From Cyanobacterium stanieri LEGE 03274 (GTDB lineage: Bacteria; Cyanobacteriota; Cyanobacteriia; Cyanobacteriales; Cyanobacteriaceae): 64,000 nucleotides of DNA. The stretch lies in assembly GCF_015207825.1 (NCBI RefSeq), contig NZ_JADEWC010000014.1, positions 21,101 through 85,100 of the forward strand. The letters run 5' to 3'. Shown here in pieces: positions 7,882 to 17,162 of this stretch. Numbering within the stretch: position 1 is the stretch's first letter; every line of letters begins with the position of its first letter. The translations under genes were made by a program, and so were the position numbers. Under the pieces are notes generated by a model that worked only from the letters and a program-made list of their open reading frames with translations, was not told where the DNA came from and made no database searches.

Positions 7882-9240
7882 TTGCTTTGCCACTTCGCCA
7901 CTGAATCAGATACTCAATCAATAAAATTACTAGCGGATTCTCATCGCCATGAATTAGGTTTTATTGTTCGAAAAACCATAGAAGAGGCAATAAAAGTTAA
8001 AGAAATTATTTATTGCTCAGAGGGATTTTTACATTTTCACCATCGTAAAGACAATATTTCTACTTTATATCATCTTTGTGTAGATAAGAGTTGTAGAGAA
8101 CAAGGTATTGGACGAAAATTAGTTTCTACTTGGGAAGCATATTCTTTGGAATGTGGAATAAAAAAATTAAGGTTAAAATGCCCTGTTGATTTGACTGCCA
8201 ATGGTTTTTATCACCATTTAGGTTTTACAAGAGTTGCCATTGAAGCAGGGAAAAAACGATCGCTTGTGGTATGGGAGAAAAAGTTATTTAAGAGTGAAGT
8301 GATAAAGCCCCGTTTTATTGCATCCTTAAGTGCAGGACGTTCTGAAGTTGAAGGTTTAAGAAAACTTTGGCAGAAAAATCAAGATTCGAGAAATCCCTTT
8401 GCCCATGTTTTATTTTCACCTATTTCTTCTCCTCCCTCAGCTACGGATTATTTTAAAAATCTCAAAGAAAAAAATCAAGTAGAAAATGTTTGGCTCGATT
8501 GTGGTGCTTATCAAGTACAACAAGGAAAAAAAACTTATGAAGAATTACTCAGTTTCTTAGAAAATTTTTATCTAAATAATCAGTGGGCAGATGGCTATGT
8601 TTTACCTGACATAGTGCCATTATCTTCTGATAGTGAAGAAATAATTGAGTATAAAGTGTCAGAAACAATCTATCAATGTCAACATTTTTTTGACAAGATG
8701 CCTGACTATATTCAACAAAGAGCGATCGCACCTGTTCAAGGGCATAGTTTAAGTCAAATAAATCGTTGTTTAGAAGCCTATATCAATATGGGAGTAACCA
8801 GAATTGGTTTTGGCTCTTTTGGCACATCAGGTCCTAATGGTAGTGTTAATATGTTGTCAGAATCTAGTTTAAGATTATTCAAAACCGTTGTCGATACTGC
8901 TAAAGAGCATAATCTTCAAGTTCATTGTTTTGGGATTGGTGGACCAAATAGTTATAATCGACTGTTAAGAAATAATATAGTTCCTCATACATTAGATAGT
9001 ACAACATGGTGGAAAGCTGGTGGTTTTGGTAGTATATTTTTTCCTCATACTTCTCAAATTCAGGTAACTGTCAGAAAAGGCATTGAAACCACCACAAAAG
9101 GATTAGAAAAGCTCAAACAAAAAACTAACCATGACTGTTATTTTTGTCGAGATCTTGATATGCTAAGAACCAGCAGGAATCATCGTATAATGCACAATTT
9201 AGCATCTTGGTTAGATACCCTAGACTCAAATAATGACTAG
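7882..9240 (+). CDS. GNAT acetyltransferase-TGT fusion, DpdA-like 7-deazaguanine transglycosylase
   Basis: Residues 1-135 are a GNAT domain with acetyl-CoA motif REQGIGRKL. Residues about 145-452 resemble the tRNA-guanine transglycosylase superfamily, closest in feel to DpdA, the DNA-modifying branch: LDCGAYQV (substrate Asp), GFGSFGTSG (nucleophile region), HCFGIGG, LDSTTWW, and a C-terminal CYFC with a later His as a possible zinc site. DpdA exchanges guanine in DNA for a 7-deazaguanine base. No preQ0-synthesis genes are nearby, so the base would come from the host queuosine pathway. The start is a TTG; the frame is open further upstream to 7834, so the N-terminus is uncertain. It overlaps the next gene by 8 bp. 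The fusion is seen; DNA as the substrate is inferred. Confidence 0.72.
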   Translation: MLCHFATESDTQSIKLLADSHRHELGFIVRKTIEEAIKVKEIIYCSEGFLHFHHRKDNISTLYHLCVDKSCREQGIGRKLVSTWEAYSLECGIKKLRLKCPVDLTANGFYHHLGFTRVAIEAGKKRSLVVWEKKLFKSEVIKPRFIASLSAGRSEVEGLRKLWQKNQDSRNPFAHVLFSPISSPPSATDYFKNLKEKNQVENVWLDCGAYQVQQGKKTYEELLSFLENFYLNNQWADGYVLPDIVPLSSDSEEIIEYKVSETIYQCQHFFDKMPDYIQQRAIAPVQGHSLSQINRCLEAYINMGVTRIGFGSFGTSGPNGSVNMLSESSLRLFKTVVDTAKEHNLQVHCFGIGGPNSYNRLLRNNIVPHTLDSTTWWKAGGFGSIFFPHTSQIQVTVRKGIETTTKGLEKLKQKTNHDCYFCRDLDMLRTSRNHRIMHNLASWLDTLDSNND

Positions 9241-10066
9241 AAAAGTTACATGGCATATTCAACAAAATACCACTATGCCAAGAGTTATTAGTATTTTAGA
9301 CTTTTTTAAATATGGAGGAACTGATTTAGAAGAATTAGCTAATCTCTGTCAAGTTAAATCTACCGTATTAAAAGGTGTTATATTTCCTTTTTTGAGAAAT
9401 ATAGAAATATTAAGCAAAACATCTCCTACCCAGTTAACCGAAGAAGGACATATTGCCGCAGATATTCAACAAATAGCTCCAGATTTTTTGGGGGATTTTT
9501 TTCATTTACAAATATATAATTTACATCATCAAGATTCTTTAGCTCGATTTTCGTGGGTTTATGCCACTATAGTTCAACAATTATGGTTAAGAAAAGAGGT
9601 AATTTTATCATCAGAAGAAAAAAAACGTATAGTTAGTGAAGTAATTAGCACGGCTTCGATGAAGTTTGCTTTACCAGAAAATGAAATTGCTTTTAGTGGT
9701 AGTAGTTTAACAGGGGTTTTAAATTGGTTACGAAGTTTATCGACCTCTGTTTTAGAATCTGATAGCAATTCAGAGCGTTTCTGTCTCCGTTATTTTTGCC
9801 CCGCACCTATTTTTCTCAAAGCGGTTGATGCTGTATATCAACAAGATAGTAAAACTTATGGCACTAAGATTTTTTTACGAGAAGAAATTAAAAATAGAAT
9901 TTGTCAAATGTTGTTATTAGATTCTAGTGGTTTAGATAATAGTTTAGATGATGCTAAACGTACTTATAATTATGATCAGGGTGGATGTTTTGATTGGGGT
10001 TATCAAGGTGGTTATGGACAATGGGTTATGTTAACTAAATCACCTGAATGGAGAGATTTAATCTAA
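9233..10066 (+). CDS. Unknown protein coupled to the TGT-like gene (possible DpdG-like)
   Basis: I do not recognise this 277-aa protein with certainty. Its N-terminal third (about residues 15-75) reads like a winged helix: SILDFFKYGGTDLEELANLC, then a recognition-helix-like stretch and an LTEEG turn. The rest is mostly helical with no catalytic motif I can name. It overlaps the GNAT-TGT gene by 8 bp and must be co-translated with it. In described dpd clusters a protein of similar size (DpdG) lies beside a large ATPase, as here; that resemblance is by context only. Confidence 0.55.
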   Translation: MTRKVTWHIQQNTTMPRVISILDFFKYGGTDLEELANLCQVKSTVLKGVIFPFLRNIEILSKTSPTQLTEEGHIAADIQQIAPDFLGDFFHLQIYNLHHQDSLARFSWVYATIVQQLWLRKEVILSSEEKKRIVSEVISTASMKFALPENEIAFSGSSLTGVLNWLRSLSTSVLESDSNSERFCLRYFCPAPIFLKAVDAVYQQDSKTYGTKIFLREEIKNRICQMLLLDSSGLDNSLDDAKRTYNYDQGGCFDWGYQGGYGQWVMLTKSPEWRDLI

Positions 10067-10123
10067 ATAAAAATATGTTATGATCAACCGCGGTATATTT
10101 TTAAAGAGATAAATTTAAAATCT

Positions 10124-10306
10124 ATGTGTTGTACTAAGGAAATTACCTGTTCTAAGTGCAAATCTCTGTATAGGCTGACATTTACTGAACTACCTTGTCG
10201 AGATAAAGATCATGTTAATTGTCAGATTTGTCAAAAAGAACTTAAATCTTGGAATGACTTTGGGATGTGGAATGCAATATTACTGAAAAAAGAAGATTCT
10301 ATTTAG
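10124..10306 (+). CDS. Small zinc-ribbon protein
   Basis: A 60-residue protein with two metal-binding pairs, CSKC (residues 9-12) and CQIC (about 33-36), plus extra cysteines at the N-terminus. The middle contains the LTFTELPCRDKDHVN stretch and the end has a Trp-rich ELKSWNDFGMWNA tail. Small ribbons of this shape occur in defence islands, but the function is unknown. It sits 57 bp after the previous gene in the same direction and may be part of that operon. Confidence 0.6.
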   Translation: MCCTKEITCSKCKSLYRLTFTELPCRDKDHVNCQICQKELKSWNDFGMWNAILLKKEDSI

Positions 10307-10383
10307 AACATACTAATAAAACTCGTTATAGTTACAAATAATAAAGATATAGTTTAAATTAAAGAATCAAATTCAGAGGAAAG

Positions 10384-10671
10384 ATGAATAGTCGAGAAAT
10401 ATTAGACGACTTAATTTATGATTTTGCGATTTAACTAATAAATGATGATGATAAAATAACTGGGTTGATGGCAGAAACTAACGGAGATTACGATTTAGGT
10501 GATTATGATTTAGATATTGTTGAAGAAACAAAAGAATATATTTATTTTAGCGGTAATATAACTTTGTCTAGTCAATTTCCTATCGAAGCGGAAGTTAATG
10601 GTAGTATCAACAAAAATAATAGGGAAATTATTGATTACACTATAGAAAATGCGGACATAGTATATGATTAA
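10384..10671 (+). pseudogene. Small acidic protein gene interrupted by one in-frame stop
   Basis: An ATG at 10384, preceded by AGAGGAAAG, opens a frame for 16 codons and meets TAA at 10432-10434. The same frame then continues without another stop to 10671. The downstream part reads LINDDDKITGLMAETNGDYD and on through an acidic, beta-rich sequence. One base change would restore a 95-residue protein. Either the gene is broken, or the downstream part is translated alone from TTG 10465 or ATG 10468 as a product of 67-68 residues. I do not recognise the family. Confidence 0.6.
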
Positions 10672-10748
10672 TCCACTTTGTTGCTTTACATCTATCTAAG
10701 TAAAATTAGTTTCTAACAGTCATTTGTTGGAGGGTCGATGATCGTTTC

Positions 10749-10879
10749 CAGCAATTCTCATTATGGAATTTTGAGCCAGTTTTATTGACAATGGTTGCAA
10801 TAAATATCTCTAAAAGGTTTATTCCTTCGTTGAACACAGACTCGGAAAATTTGGCTTTAGGTCAAAATGAGAATTGCTG
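10749..10879. mobile_element. 131-bp MITE with 14-bp inverted repeats and 9-bp target duplication
   Basis: The ends are perfect inverted repeats: CAGCAATTCTCATT (10749-10762) and its complement (10866-10879). The 9-mer GATCGTTTC stands immediately outside on both sides (10740-10748 and 10880-10888), a clean target-site duplication. With the element removed, the flanks form GTTGGAG...CTCCAAC, so the insertion hit the loop of a hairpin. It has no coding capacity and would need a transposase supplied in trans. Confidence 0.9.
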
Positions 10880-10936
10880 GATCGTTTCTCCAACGCCTAA
10901 CAGAGTAGAATATATATGATCTAAAATAATGGGTAT

Positions 10937-13900
10937 ATGAAACGTTTACTTAAACAACTAGATTCAATTAAAGCAATTATCGATACTTTTAGTCCTAATC
11001 AAATATTAGATAATCCTCAAGAAGTCGATCGCATTTATCAAATATACGCCAATTCTTACGAACCAATATATTCTGTTGTTAATCTTAAAAATCAGTTAAT
11101 TGAGCTAATTACCGGCAAAAATCCCGTCAATGGTTATTTAAGTGCCGATTTTGGTTATGGTAAAACTGCCACTTTGGTTTATTTATGGCAAGTGTGTCAA
11201 GAAGAAAAAATTTTGACAATTCCTCCTTTCAAATTTAAAGAGTTAGCTGATATTATTACTGCTTGTTATGGTTGGATTAAATACAGTTTACAAAAGTTAA
11301 AGAAAACTGAATTAATTGTTGAATTAGAAGATTTATATAGTAAATATCGTTTAAAATCTCAAGAAATTAGAGCCGAAGAATTAGCCCAAAAATATAAAAT
11401 TTCCCCGAAAAAAGCTCTACAAATTATTCAAGAAGATTTAAAAACTGATACCACTAACACCAATAGTGTTTTAGGATTTTGGCAAGAATGTTTACCTCTT
11501 ATTATCAAAGCAGGTTTTAAAGGGTTAGTTGTCTTTGCCGATGAAATACAGGAATTTTTGCGTACAGAGGAAGGGGCAAGTGTCAGAATTCAGGTTTTAA
11601 GTGATTTAGTTAAAGGGATGAGGGCATTAGGTACAACTCCTGTAGGCTTAATCTTAAGTATGCCAACAGATCCTACTGAGTCGGCGATCTCCGAACAAGC
11701 AGGGGATATAATTCATCGTATGCGAGAACAAAAAGTGTCTCTGCGTTTAGCTGATGCTTATACGGCTGATTTTCCTGTGGAACTTTGGCAGTTTTTATGT
11801 GATAAATTTTTAGATAATCCGAATGATGGTAAAAAATTAGCTCATCCTGCCACTATTGACAGTTTAGGACAGATATGCGATCGCAAAGATTTAAGTAATG
11901 CACCTCGCACCACTGTAGAAGTTTTAAAAAGATTAGTTACTGTTGCAGTAAAGCAAAAAAGAGCTTATACACCCCTTGATTTAAGTGAAGATTATTTCAA
12001 TGGACAAGTGCAATTTTATGGCACACAACAATATCGCATCAACTTAGCAATACAAACATTAGAACAATTACCTGCCGTTTATAATCATCCTCAAGGAAAG
12101 CAAATAGTTAGATTGTTAGCCATGTTTCCTGATGGTTTATCTGAGGATATGGCAGAAAGTTTAGGCATGAATAAGAGTCTTAGGGATATAGTTGATGACG
12201 AAAATCTTTATGGTATCCATATTCTGCAAGTAGAAAAAAATCTTTATGCTTTAGAGGCGATTAGTCAAACCAATAAACCCACCGTAGTTGATAAAGTTCT
12301 CAATAGCTTCCGTAAGCGATGGTTTCGAGAATGGAGTAACCAGCAGAAAAAAGAAAATGCCGTCTTTTGTTTTCGAGACTATATTTTGCCGTTATTATTT
12401 CCTGCTTCTAAAAGTAATTGGAGTTGGCGTAAAAGTAAATGGTTTGAAGATTGTTACGCATGGTATAACTTTATTTTAGGTTCTCCCCAACGTTATCAAA
12501 GTCAATTTCCTAATCGTTCTATTGTTATTAGTGTACCTCATGCTGATAATAATTTAATGCAATTTCGATCGCCTGAATCCACCCATTTAGATTGGCGGTT
12601 TTATCTCCACGATGACAATGATGATTCCGAAACACCACCTCAATTATTGTCTATAGCAGGTACAAATCAAGTTGACTTTAATTTAAGATTAAATAATGGT
12701 TTCGCTAATGGTTATCCTCTCTCTTTTGGTTTATTAAGTAAGGTAATTACCGCAGAACAATGTACAGTGTTAACTTTGCTGAATTTATCTTTGTTTATTA
12801 AAGATTGGTTAAAGGAAAATCCTGATATTAGTAAAAGCGATCGCGATCGTTTAGAATATCACCGTCGAGAGTGTCATCAATATGCTATTCGTTTACTTTT
12901 TATTAATGCTGAAAACTGGAATATTCGGGGCTTGAATAATATTATTGGTTCAGAAACTAAATTCGTTGAATCTGTCTTTTATCAACAATGTCAAACTTTA
13001 TTTACTGATTATTCTTCCTTTTATAAGAGTTTAAATTCTAGTTTAGTTAAATATAAAATAGTCTTAGATAAAATTCCTTTAGTTGTTCGTAAAGGGCATC
13101 AAATATTAACAGTTGAAAAAACAGAATTAGAAAATATATTTGAGGTAACAGCTTCAGGAATGCCTAGCGTTTTAGGTACTTTAAAAGACTTAAAATTTGT
13201 AGGTGAATATAAACTAGCAGGAAAAGCTAATCAAATTTCTCAGATTAAATTTACAGAACATCCCTTAGAGCTTACTATCAAAAAACATTTATATGATTTA
13301 GGAGAAATAACAAAAATTAAAGATAGGGAGTTAAAATTTATTAGTTATGAGCAGTTAGCAACAAAAATAGAAAAATTAGGTTATTTATCAGAAGAATTAG
13401 ACGAAGCCCTAAATATTTTAGAAATAAGAAAAGATCTAAACTGGAATAAATCAGAAGGCATAATTATACAGGCAATCGTTGATTTAGAACCAATTTTGTT
13501 AGAAACTCAGTTAAGTAAATTGCAAGAAGAAATAACAGAATTATTAACAGTTTTTAAGGAAGATCAAGAGTTAAATAAGATTGATACAAGTTTACAAGAA
13601 GCTCAAAAGACTTTGTTATTAATTAATCAATCTTTAAATAGTGATACTGATTCTTTAAATCAATTTAATCTATTTGCAGAAAAGGATGTTAATTATAGTA
13701 ATAAAGAAGAGATTTTAGAAATTAATTTATTAAAAACTCAAACTTTAATTCAAGATTTACAACAGCAGAAACAACAATGGAACGAACAAAAATATTTACT
13801 ATTATCAAATAAAACGAATGAGTTAAAAACTGAACTAAAACAATTAGCTAAACAGTTTAACCATTCTAAAATAGATCAGGAGTTAGTCGGTAATAGTGAG

Positions 13901-14899
13901 CTAGAAACTTGCCTTGAAAAATATCGAAAACAGTTACAAAGGCTTGTTAATGATTGGGAGAAAAAATGCTTTGATTTAGTTAATTTATTAGCTATTTCAG
14001 AAGATAAAATAATTAATTTACATCAAATATTAGAAGAAGTTAATCAAAAAATAGATATATATCAAACAGAAACAACGAAACTTAATTTATTAGTTTCAGG
14101 GTTAGAAGATTGGCGAATTATTCTTACTCATGCAGGTATTGTACGCCAAAAGTTAATAAATTATCCTGATTTATTAAAAAATTATTATGATGACTTTATA
14201 GATCCAGTTGTTACCCATTTTAATCATAATGAGCTAGAAAGTTTTCCCTGTGCAAAACAATTAGAACTTCCTTTATTAGAATTAGAAGAAAAACTAAATA
14301 GTCAACAAAAAATTCAGAGAGAATCATTTAATAAATGTGTCTCTGACTATGAATATTTACTGAAAAAAATTGATGATTTAGACAATAAAGATTATCAATT
14401 AAGTTATTTATGTAGATTTGATAGTGAACATGAGGAAGAATCTTATCAAACTTTAAAACAGGTGTTTATTGACAAGAGCAAAAAATGGATTGACATAGAA
14501 AATAACAGAGTAAATAAATTAGATAATGATCTAAACTTTGTCAGTCAAAAAGGAGAGGCTGACTTTAGTTCATTAATAGAAGAAGTGAATATTTATAAAA
14601 CCGAATTAGATAATTTCCCTCAGAAAATTACTCAATTCATTGATGATTTAGTTATCTTAGAAGAAGAGATTAATAAAATTGTCCAATTGAGTGAAAAAAA
14701 CAAAAATATATCTATTGATAAAGAAGAACATTTGGAAGCGGAATATGAAGATATTTTAGTAATAATTAATTCTAACAATAATGAACTTACTTTTACTGAA
14801 CTTTATGAACAAATACCTGAAGATGATAATCTTTGGGAAAAAATTAAGGTTTTGTATGGTAAAGGTTGTTTAGAGATTAGTTTACGCCGAAGACTTTAA
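10937..14899 (+). CDS. Giant P-loop ATPase with long coiled-coil tail
   Basis: A 1320-aa protein with Walker A ADFGYGKTA (residues 70-78) and Walker B LVVFADE (197-203) followed by IQEFLRTEEG, the arrangement seen in STAND/AAA-like ATPases of defence clusters such as BrxC/PglY and DpdH. A middle region (about 330-750) shows no motif I can name. From about residue 790 to the end it is Glu/Lys/Leu-rich with long predicted coiled coils. It probably powers a multi-subunit complex on DNA. There is no PglZ nearby, so BREX is unlikely; the DpdA-like gene upstream makes a DpdH-like role the better guess. The 131-bp MITE sits 58 bp before its ATG. Confidence 0.65.
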   Translation: MKRLLKQLDSIKAIIDTFSPNQILDNPQEVDRIYQIYANSYEPIYSVVNLKNQLIELITGKNPVNGYLSADFGYGKTATLVYLWQVCQEEKILTIPPFKFKELADIITACYGWIKYSLQKLKKTELIVELEDLYSKYRLKSQEIRAEELAQKYKISPKKALQIIQEDLKTDTTNTNSVLGFWQECLPLIIKAGFKGLVVFADEIQEFLRTEEGASVRIQVLSDLVKGMRALGTTPVGLILSMPTDPTESAISEQAGDIIHRMREQKVSLRLADAYTADFPVELWQFLCDKFLDNPNDGKKLAHPATIDSLGQICDRKDLSNAPRTTVEVLKRLVTVAVKQKRAYTPLDLSEDYFNGQVQFYGTQQYRINLAIQTLEQLPAVYNHPQGKQIVRLLAMFPDGLSEDMAESLGMNKSLRDIVDDENLYGIHILQVEKNLYALEAISQTNKPTVVDKVLNSFRKRWFREWSNQQKKENAVFCFRDYILPLLFPASKSNWSWRKSKWFEDCYAWYNFILGSPQRYQSQFPNRSIVISVPHADNNLMQFRSPESTHLDWRFYLHDDNDDSETPPQLLSIAGTNQVDFNLRLNNGFANGYPLSFGLLSKVITAEQCTVLTLLNLSLFIKDWLKENPDISKSDRDRLEYHRRECHQYAIRLLFINAENWNIRGLNNIIGSETKFVESVFYQQCQTLFTDYSSFYKSLNSSLVKYKIVLDKIPLVVRKGHQILTVEKTELENIFEVTASGMPSVLGTLKDLKFVGEYKLAGKANQISQIKFTEHPLELTIKKHLYDLGEITKIKDRELKFISYEQLATKIEKLGYLSEELDEALNILEIRKDLNWNKSEGIIIQAIVDLEPILLETQLSKLQEEITELLTVFKEDQELNKIDTSLQEAQKTLLLINQSLNSDTDSLNQFNLFAEKDVNYSNKEEILEINLLKTQTLIQDLQQQKQQWNEQKYLLLSNKTNELKTELKQLAKQFNHSKIDQELVGNSELETCLEKYRKQLQRLVNDWEKKCFDLVNLLAISEDKIINLHQILEEVNQKIDIYQTETTKLNLLVSGLEDWRIILTHAGIVRQKLINYPDLLKNYYDDFIDPVVTHFNHNELESFPCAKQLELPLLELEEKLNSQQKIQRESFNKCVSDYEYLLKKIDDLDNKDYQLSYLCRFDSEHEEESYQTLKQVFIDKSKKWIDIENNRVNKLDNDLNFVSQKGEADFSSLIEEVNIYKTELDNFPQKITQFIDDLVILEEEINKIVQLSEKNKNISIDKEEHLEAEYEDILVIINSNNNELTFTELYEQIPEDDNLWEKIKVLYGKGCLEISLRRRL

Positions 14900-15002
14900 A
14901 TCAAATAGATTGGCCAGTGCTAAAATGAAGGAACAATATTAGATTAGAGGCTGATAAGATAATATTACTGCTTAGTCTATTTTCCTAAAAACTTATCTAT
15001 GT

Positions 15003-15851
15003 ATGAGTAAAATTATTCCCAAGTTCCACTTACCAAAAGAATATCCAGAGGATATGAAACTGTTTACAGAGTCTCTCGTCCACAATAATGGACAGACTCT
15101 CAAAGCAGTGGTTAATTCTTTGTTTGGCAAGATCATGTCTCATACTGGAAAAACTAAGGGCAAATCAAAGTCTAAGACTACTATTAAAAACTATCTTACA
15201 GGTTTTTATGTTTTGGATTTATTTAGCAGTGACAATCTTTTTTATAGCGATACAGCACCTTCTGAAAAAGTATCTATTTCTATCAATTCGGTAATTAGCG
15301 TAACGCCAACTTTAAAAGATTGTTTACATAGCTCTTCCATTGATAGCTTTAATGAAAAGTTCACTGATTTGTGTACTGAAAAATCACTATTGATTAGAAA
15401 ATATAATAGCGATCGAAATTTCCTCAAGGAAAAACATAATTTACCAGAAAATCCTAGTCGATCTTTAATTCAACAAATGTTAGTTAAACATTGTGATTAT
15501 AGTTATGTTGGGATTCCTGGCGTTGAATACCTTGACAGATTTTATCAAGACAAAATCCAAATAGATAGTTATTTAAAATTAATGAGTTTTATTCTTCAAA
15601 ATTATGGTGAATTAGCGAAAAAACGCTTGGGACTAATACCAATTGCGAATATACTTGATCATATCAAAAAAATATCTAATTATACAGATGAAGAATTTAA
15701 GCAACACTTACTTCAGTTGCAACTGACTCACCGAATAGAATTAAGAACTACTAAATCGCAACTAGCTCGTAATATGGGAATCGATTTAGTTAATATTCGA
15801 GGAGTTCAATATGGATTCATGAAGATCTTAGAACCTTCTATTTTAGTTTAA
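15003..15851 (+). CDS. Winged-helix-containing protein of a three-gene conflict operon
   Basis: A 282-aa protein. The C-terminal 75 residues look like a winged helix (GLIPIANILDHIKKISNYTD, a recognition helix ending QLTHRIELR, then a wing). The N-terminal two thirds are unrecognised; a basic stretch TGKTKGKSKSKTT (about 48-60) could contact nucleic acid. The stop is 2 bp before the next start (15854), so it is tightly coupled to the AAA ATPase gene. Similar wHTH + ATPase + phosphoribosyltransferase-like sets have been described by comparative genomics as predicted conflict systems; the link is by context. Confidence 0.6.
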   Translation: MSKIIPKFHLPKEYPEDMKLFTESLVHNNGQTLKAVVNSLFGKIMSHTGKTKGKSKSKTTIKNYLTGFYVLDLFSSDNLFYSDTAPSEKVSISINSVISVTPTLKDCLHSSSIDSFNEKFTDLCTEKSLLIRKYNSDRNFLKEKHNLPENPSRSLIQQMLVKHCDYSYVGIPGVEYLDRFYQDKIQIDSYLKLMSFILQNYGELAKKRLGLIPIANILDHIKKISNYTDEEFKQHLLQLQLTHRIELRTTKSQLARNMGIDLVNIRGVQYGFMKILEPSILV

Positions 15852-15853
15852 AT

Positions 15854-17149
15854 ATGCCCTATCAAGATGTTAACGGAAACGAGATTTCATCAGCTCAAAA
15901 CCCCTATGTCATTTCGGGTGCGGCCGCATCGGTAATTGACCAAAAAGATAACTCAAAATTAGTATATACGCAATTTATTAAGGATCTTCTTGCGGAGGTT
16001 AAACAATCAATAAAAATAAGAAGACCTATCAATTTATTTTTAGTAGGAGAGTATGGATATGGAAAAACAACTCTACTAAACTTAATAGCACAAGAATTTG
16101 ACAATACCAGTGGAGTGTGTATTTCTATTAAGTTTCAAGAAATAGTGACACCAGTCGCTGCATCAAGTACCCCTGATAAACATTTTGAAAGTCTTTTGGG
16201 AGCTATTTTGCTAAAAATTTATGATGATTTAGTAAAAAAAGGTCTGTTAACAAAATCAGATCGAATTTTATTTGAAGAAACAGAATTCATAAATCTATTT
16301 GATACTTTTTTTGAATTGCTCAAGCGTACACAAAAATATCACATACTGATTGCTTTTGATGAAGTCGAGGCACTCTTTTCCAATTTAAGCATTGAAATTG
16401 CTTATTTTTTAAGTTTTTTGCAAAGTCTGTCTGAAAAATTTTTATCCAGACCAGGTTGGGCATTATGTGTGAGTGTAACCGAAGAATATTATAGTGCAAT
16501 CATGTCAGAAGCTCGTCAGTTACAGGAAGGGAGGTTTAATTTTAAAATTCTAAAGTCTTTACGTCCATCAGAAGTAAAAGATTACATAGAAACAAAAAAT
16601 AGTTCTGTTACTTTAAATCCTAATAATAAAATTTACCCCTTTGAAGATGAGGTTATTGATTTTGTTGCGGTAGTTTCGGGAGGTGTTCCTCGATTTGTAG
16701 AAACTATCTGTCAGTTAATTTGGGCAGAAGCAGAATCGTTGTTACAATCGGTTAGTCTTGAAACTGCTCGTAGGATTTTTAGCAATAGCTATAGAGTTTA
16801 TGCAGAAGCATATTTTTCAGAATTAAAGGAAGTTCACAAGTTCTCAGTTGAAGCAGAGGCTTTTTTTAACATTCTATTTTACAGTGGTGGAAGGAAGCAG
16901 TCAATTCAAGACCTTTTACTTTTAACACAGTCTTGTCCTATAGAATATTTTTATGGTTTATCAGAGAAGGAAGTTGAATATAGATTGAAAAAAGCAGATA
17001 AAGAAATCAAAAATAAATTGGAAACTAAAAATGAATCGGAGATCAATGAATTTAACAAATATATTGATCTTTTTGGAAAAAGACCCTACAGATACACTCT
17101 CAAAAATTTAGTATTTGAGCAAATTTTTAAATCAAGAGAAAGACTTTAA
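15854..17149 (+). CDS. AAA/ORC-like ATPase of the same operon
   Basis: A 431-aa P-loop ATPase with Walker A VGEYGYGKTT (64-73) and Walker B HILIAFDEVEAL. Its layout is like Cdc6/ORC-type or McrB-distant ATPases that load or regulate partners. GGVPRFVETICQLIW (about 275-289) resembles the sensor-2/lid region. The start lies 2 bp after the stop of the winged-helix gene and the stop is 13 bp before the next ATG, so the three genes form one operon. Its partner is likely the phosphoribosyltransferase-like protein that follows. Confidence 0.68.
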   Translation: MPYQDVNGNEISSAQNPYVISGAAASVIDQKDNSKLVYTQFIKDLLAEVKQSIKIRRPINLFLVGEYGYGKTTLLNLIAQEFDNTSGVCISIKFQEIVTPVAASSTPDKHFESLLGAILLKIYDDLVKKGLLTKSDRILFEETEFINLFDTFFELLKRTQKYHILIAFDEVEALFSNLSIEIAYFLSFLQSLSEKFLSRPGWALCVSVTEEYYSAIMSEARQLQEGRFNFKILKSLRPSEVKDYIETKNSSVTLNPNNKIYPFEDEVIDFVAVVSGGVPRFVETICQLIWAEAESLLQSVSLETARRIFSNSYRVYAEAYFSELKEVHKFSVEAEAFFNILFYSGGRKQSIQDLLLLTQSCPIEYFYGLSEKEVEYRLKKADKEIKNKLETKNESEINEFNKYIDLFGKRPYRYTLKNLVFEQIFKSRERL

Positions 17150-17162
17150 AATCCAATCTATT

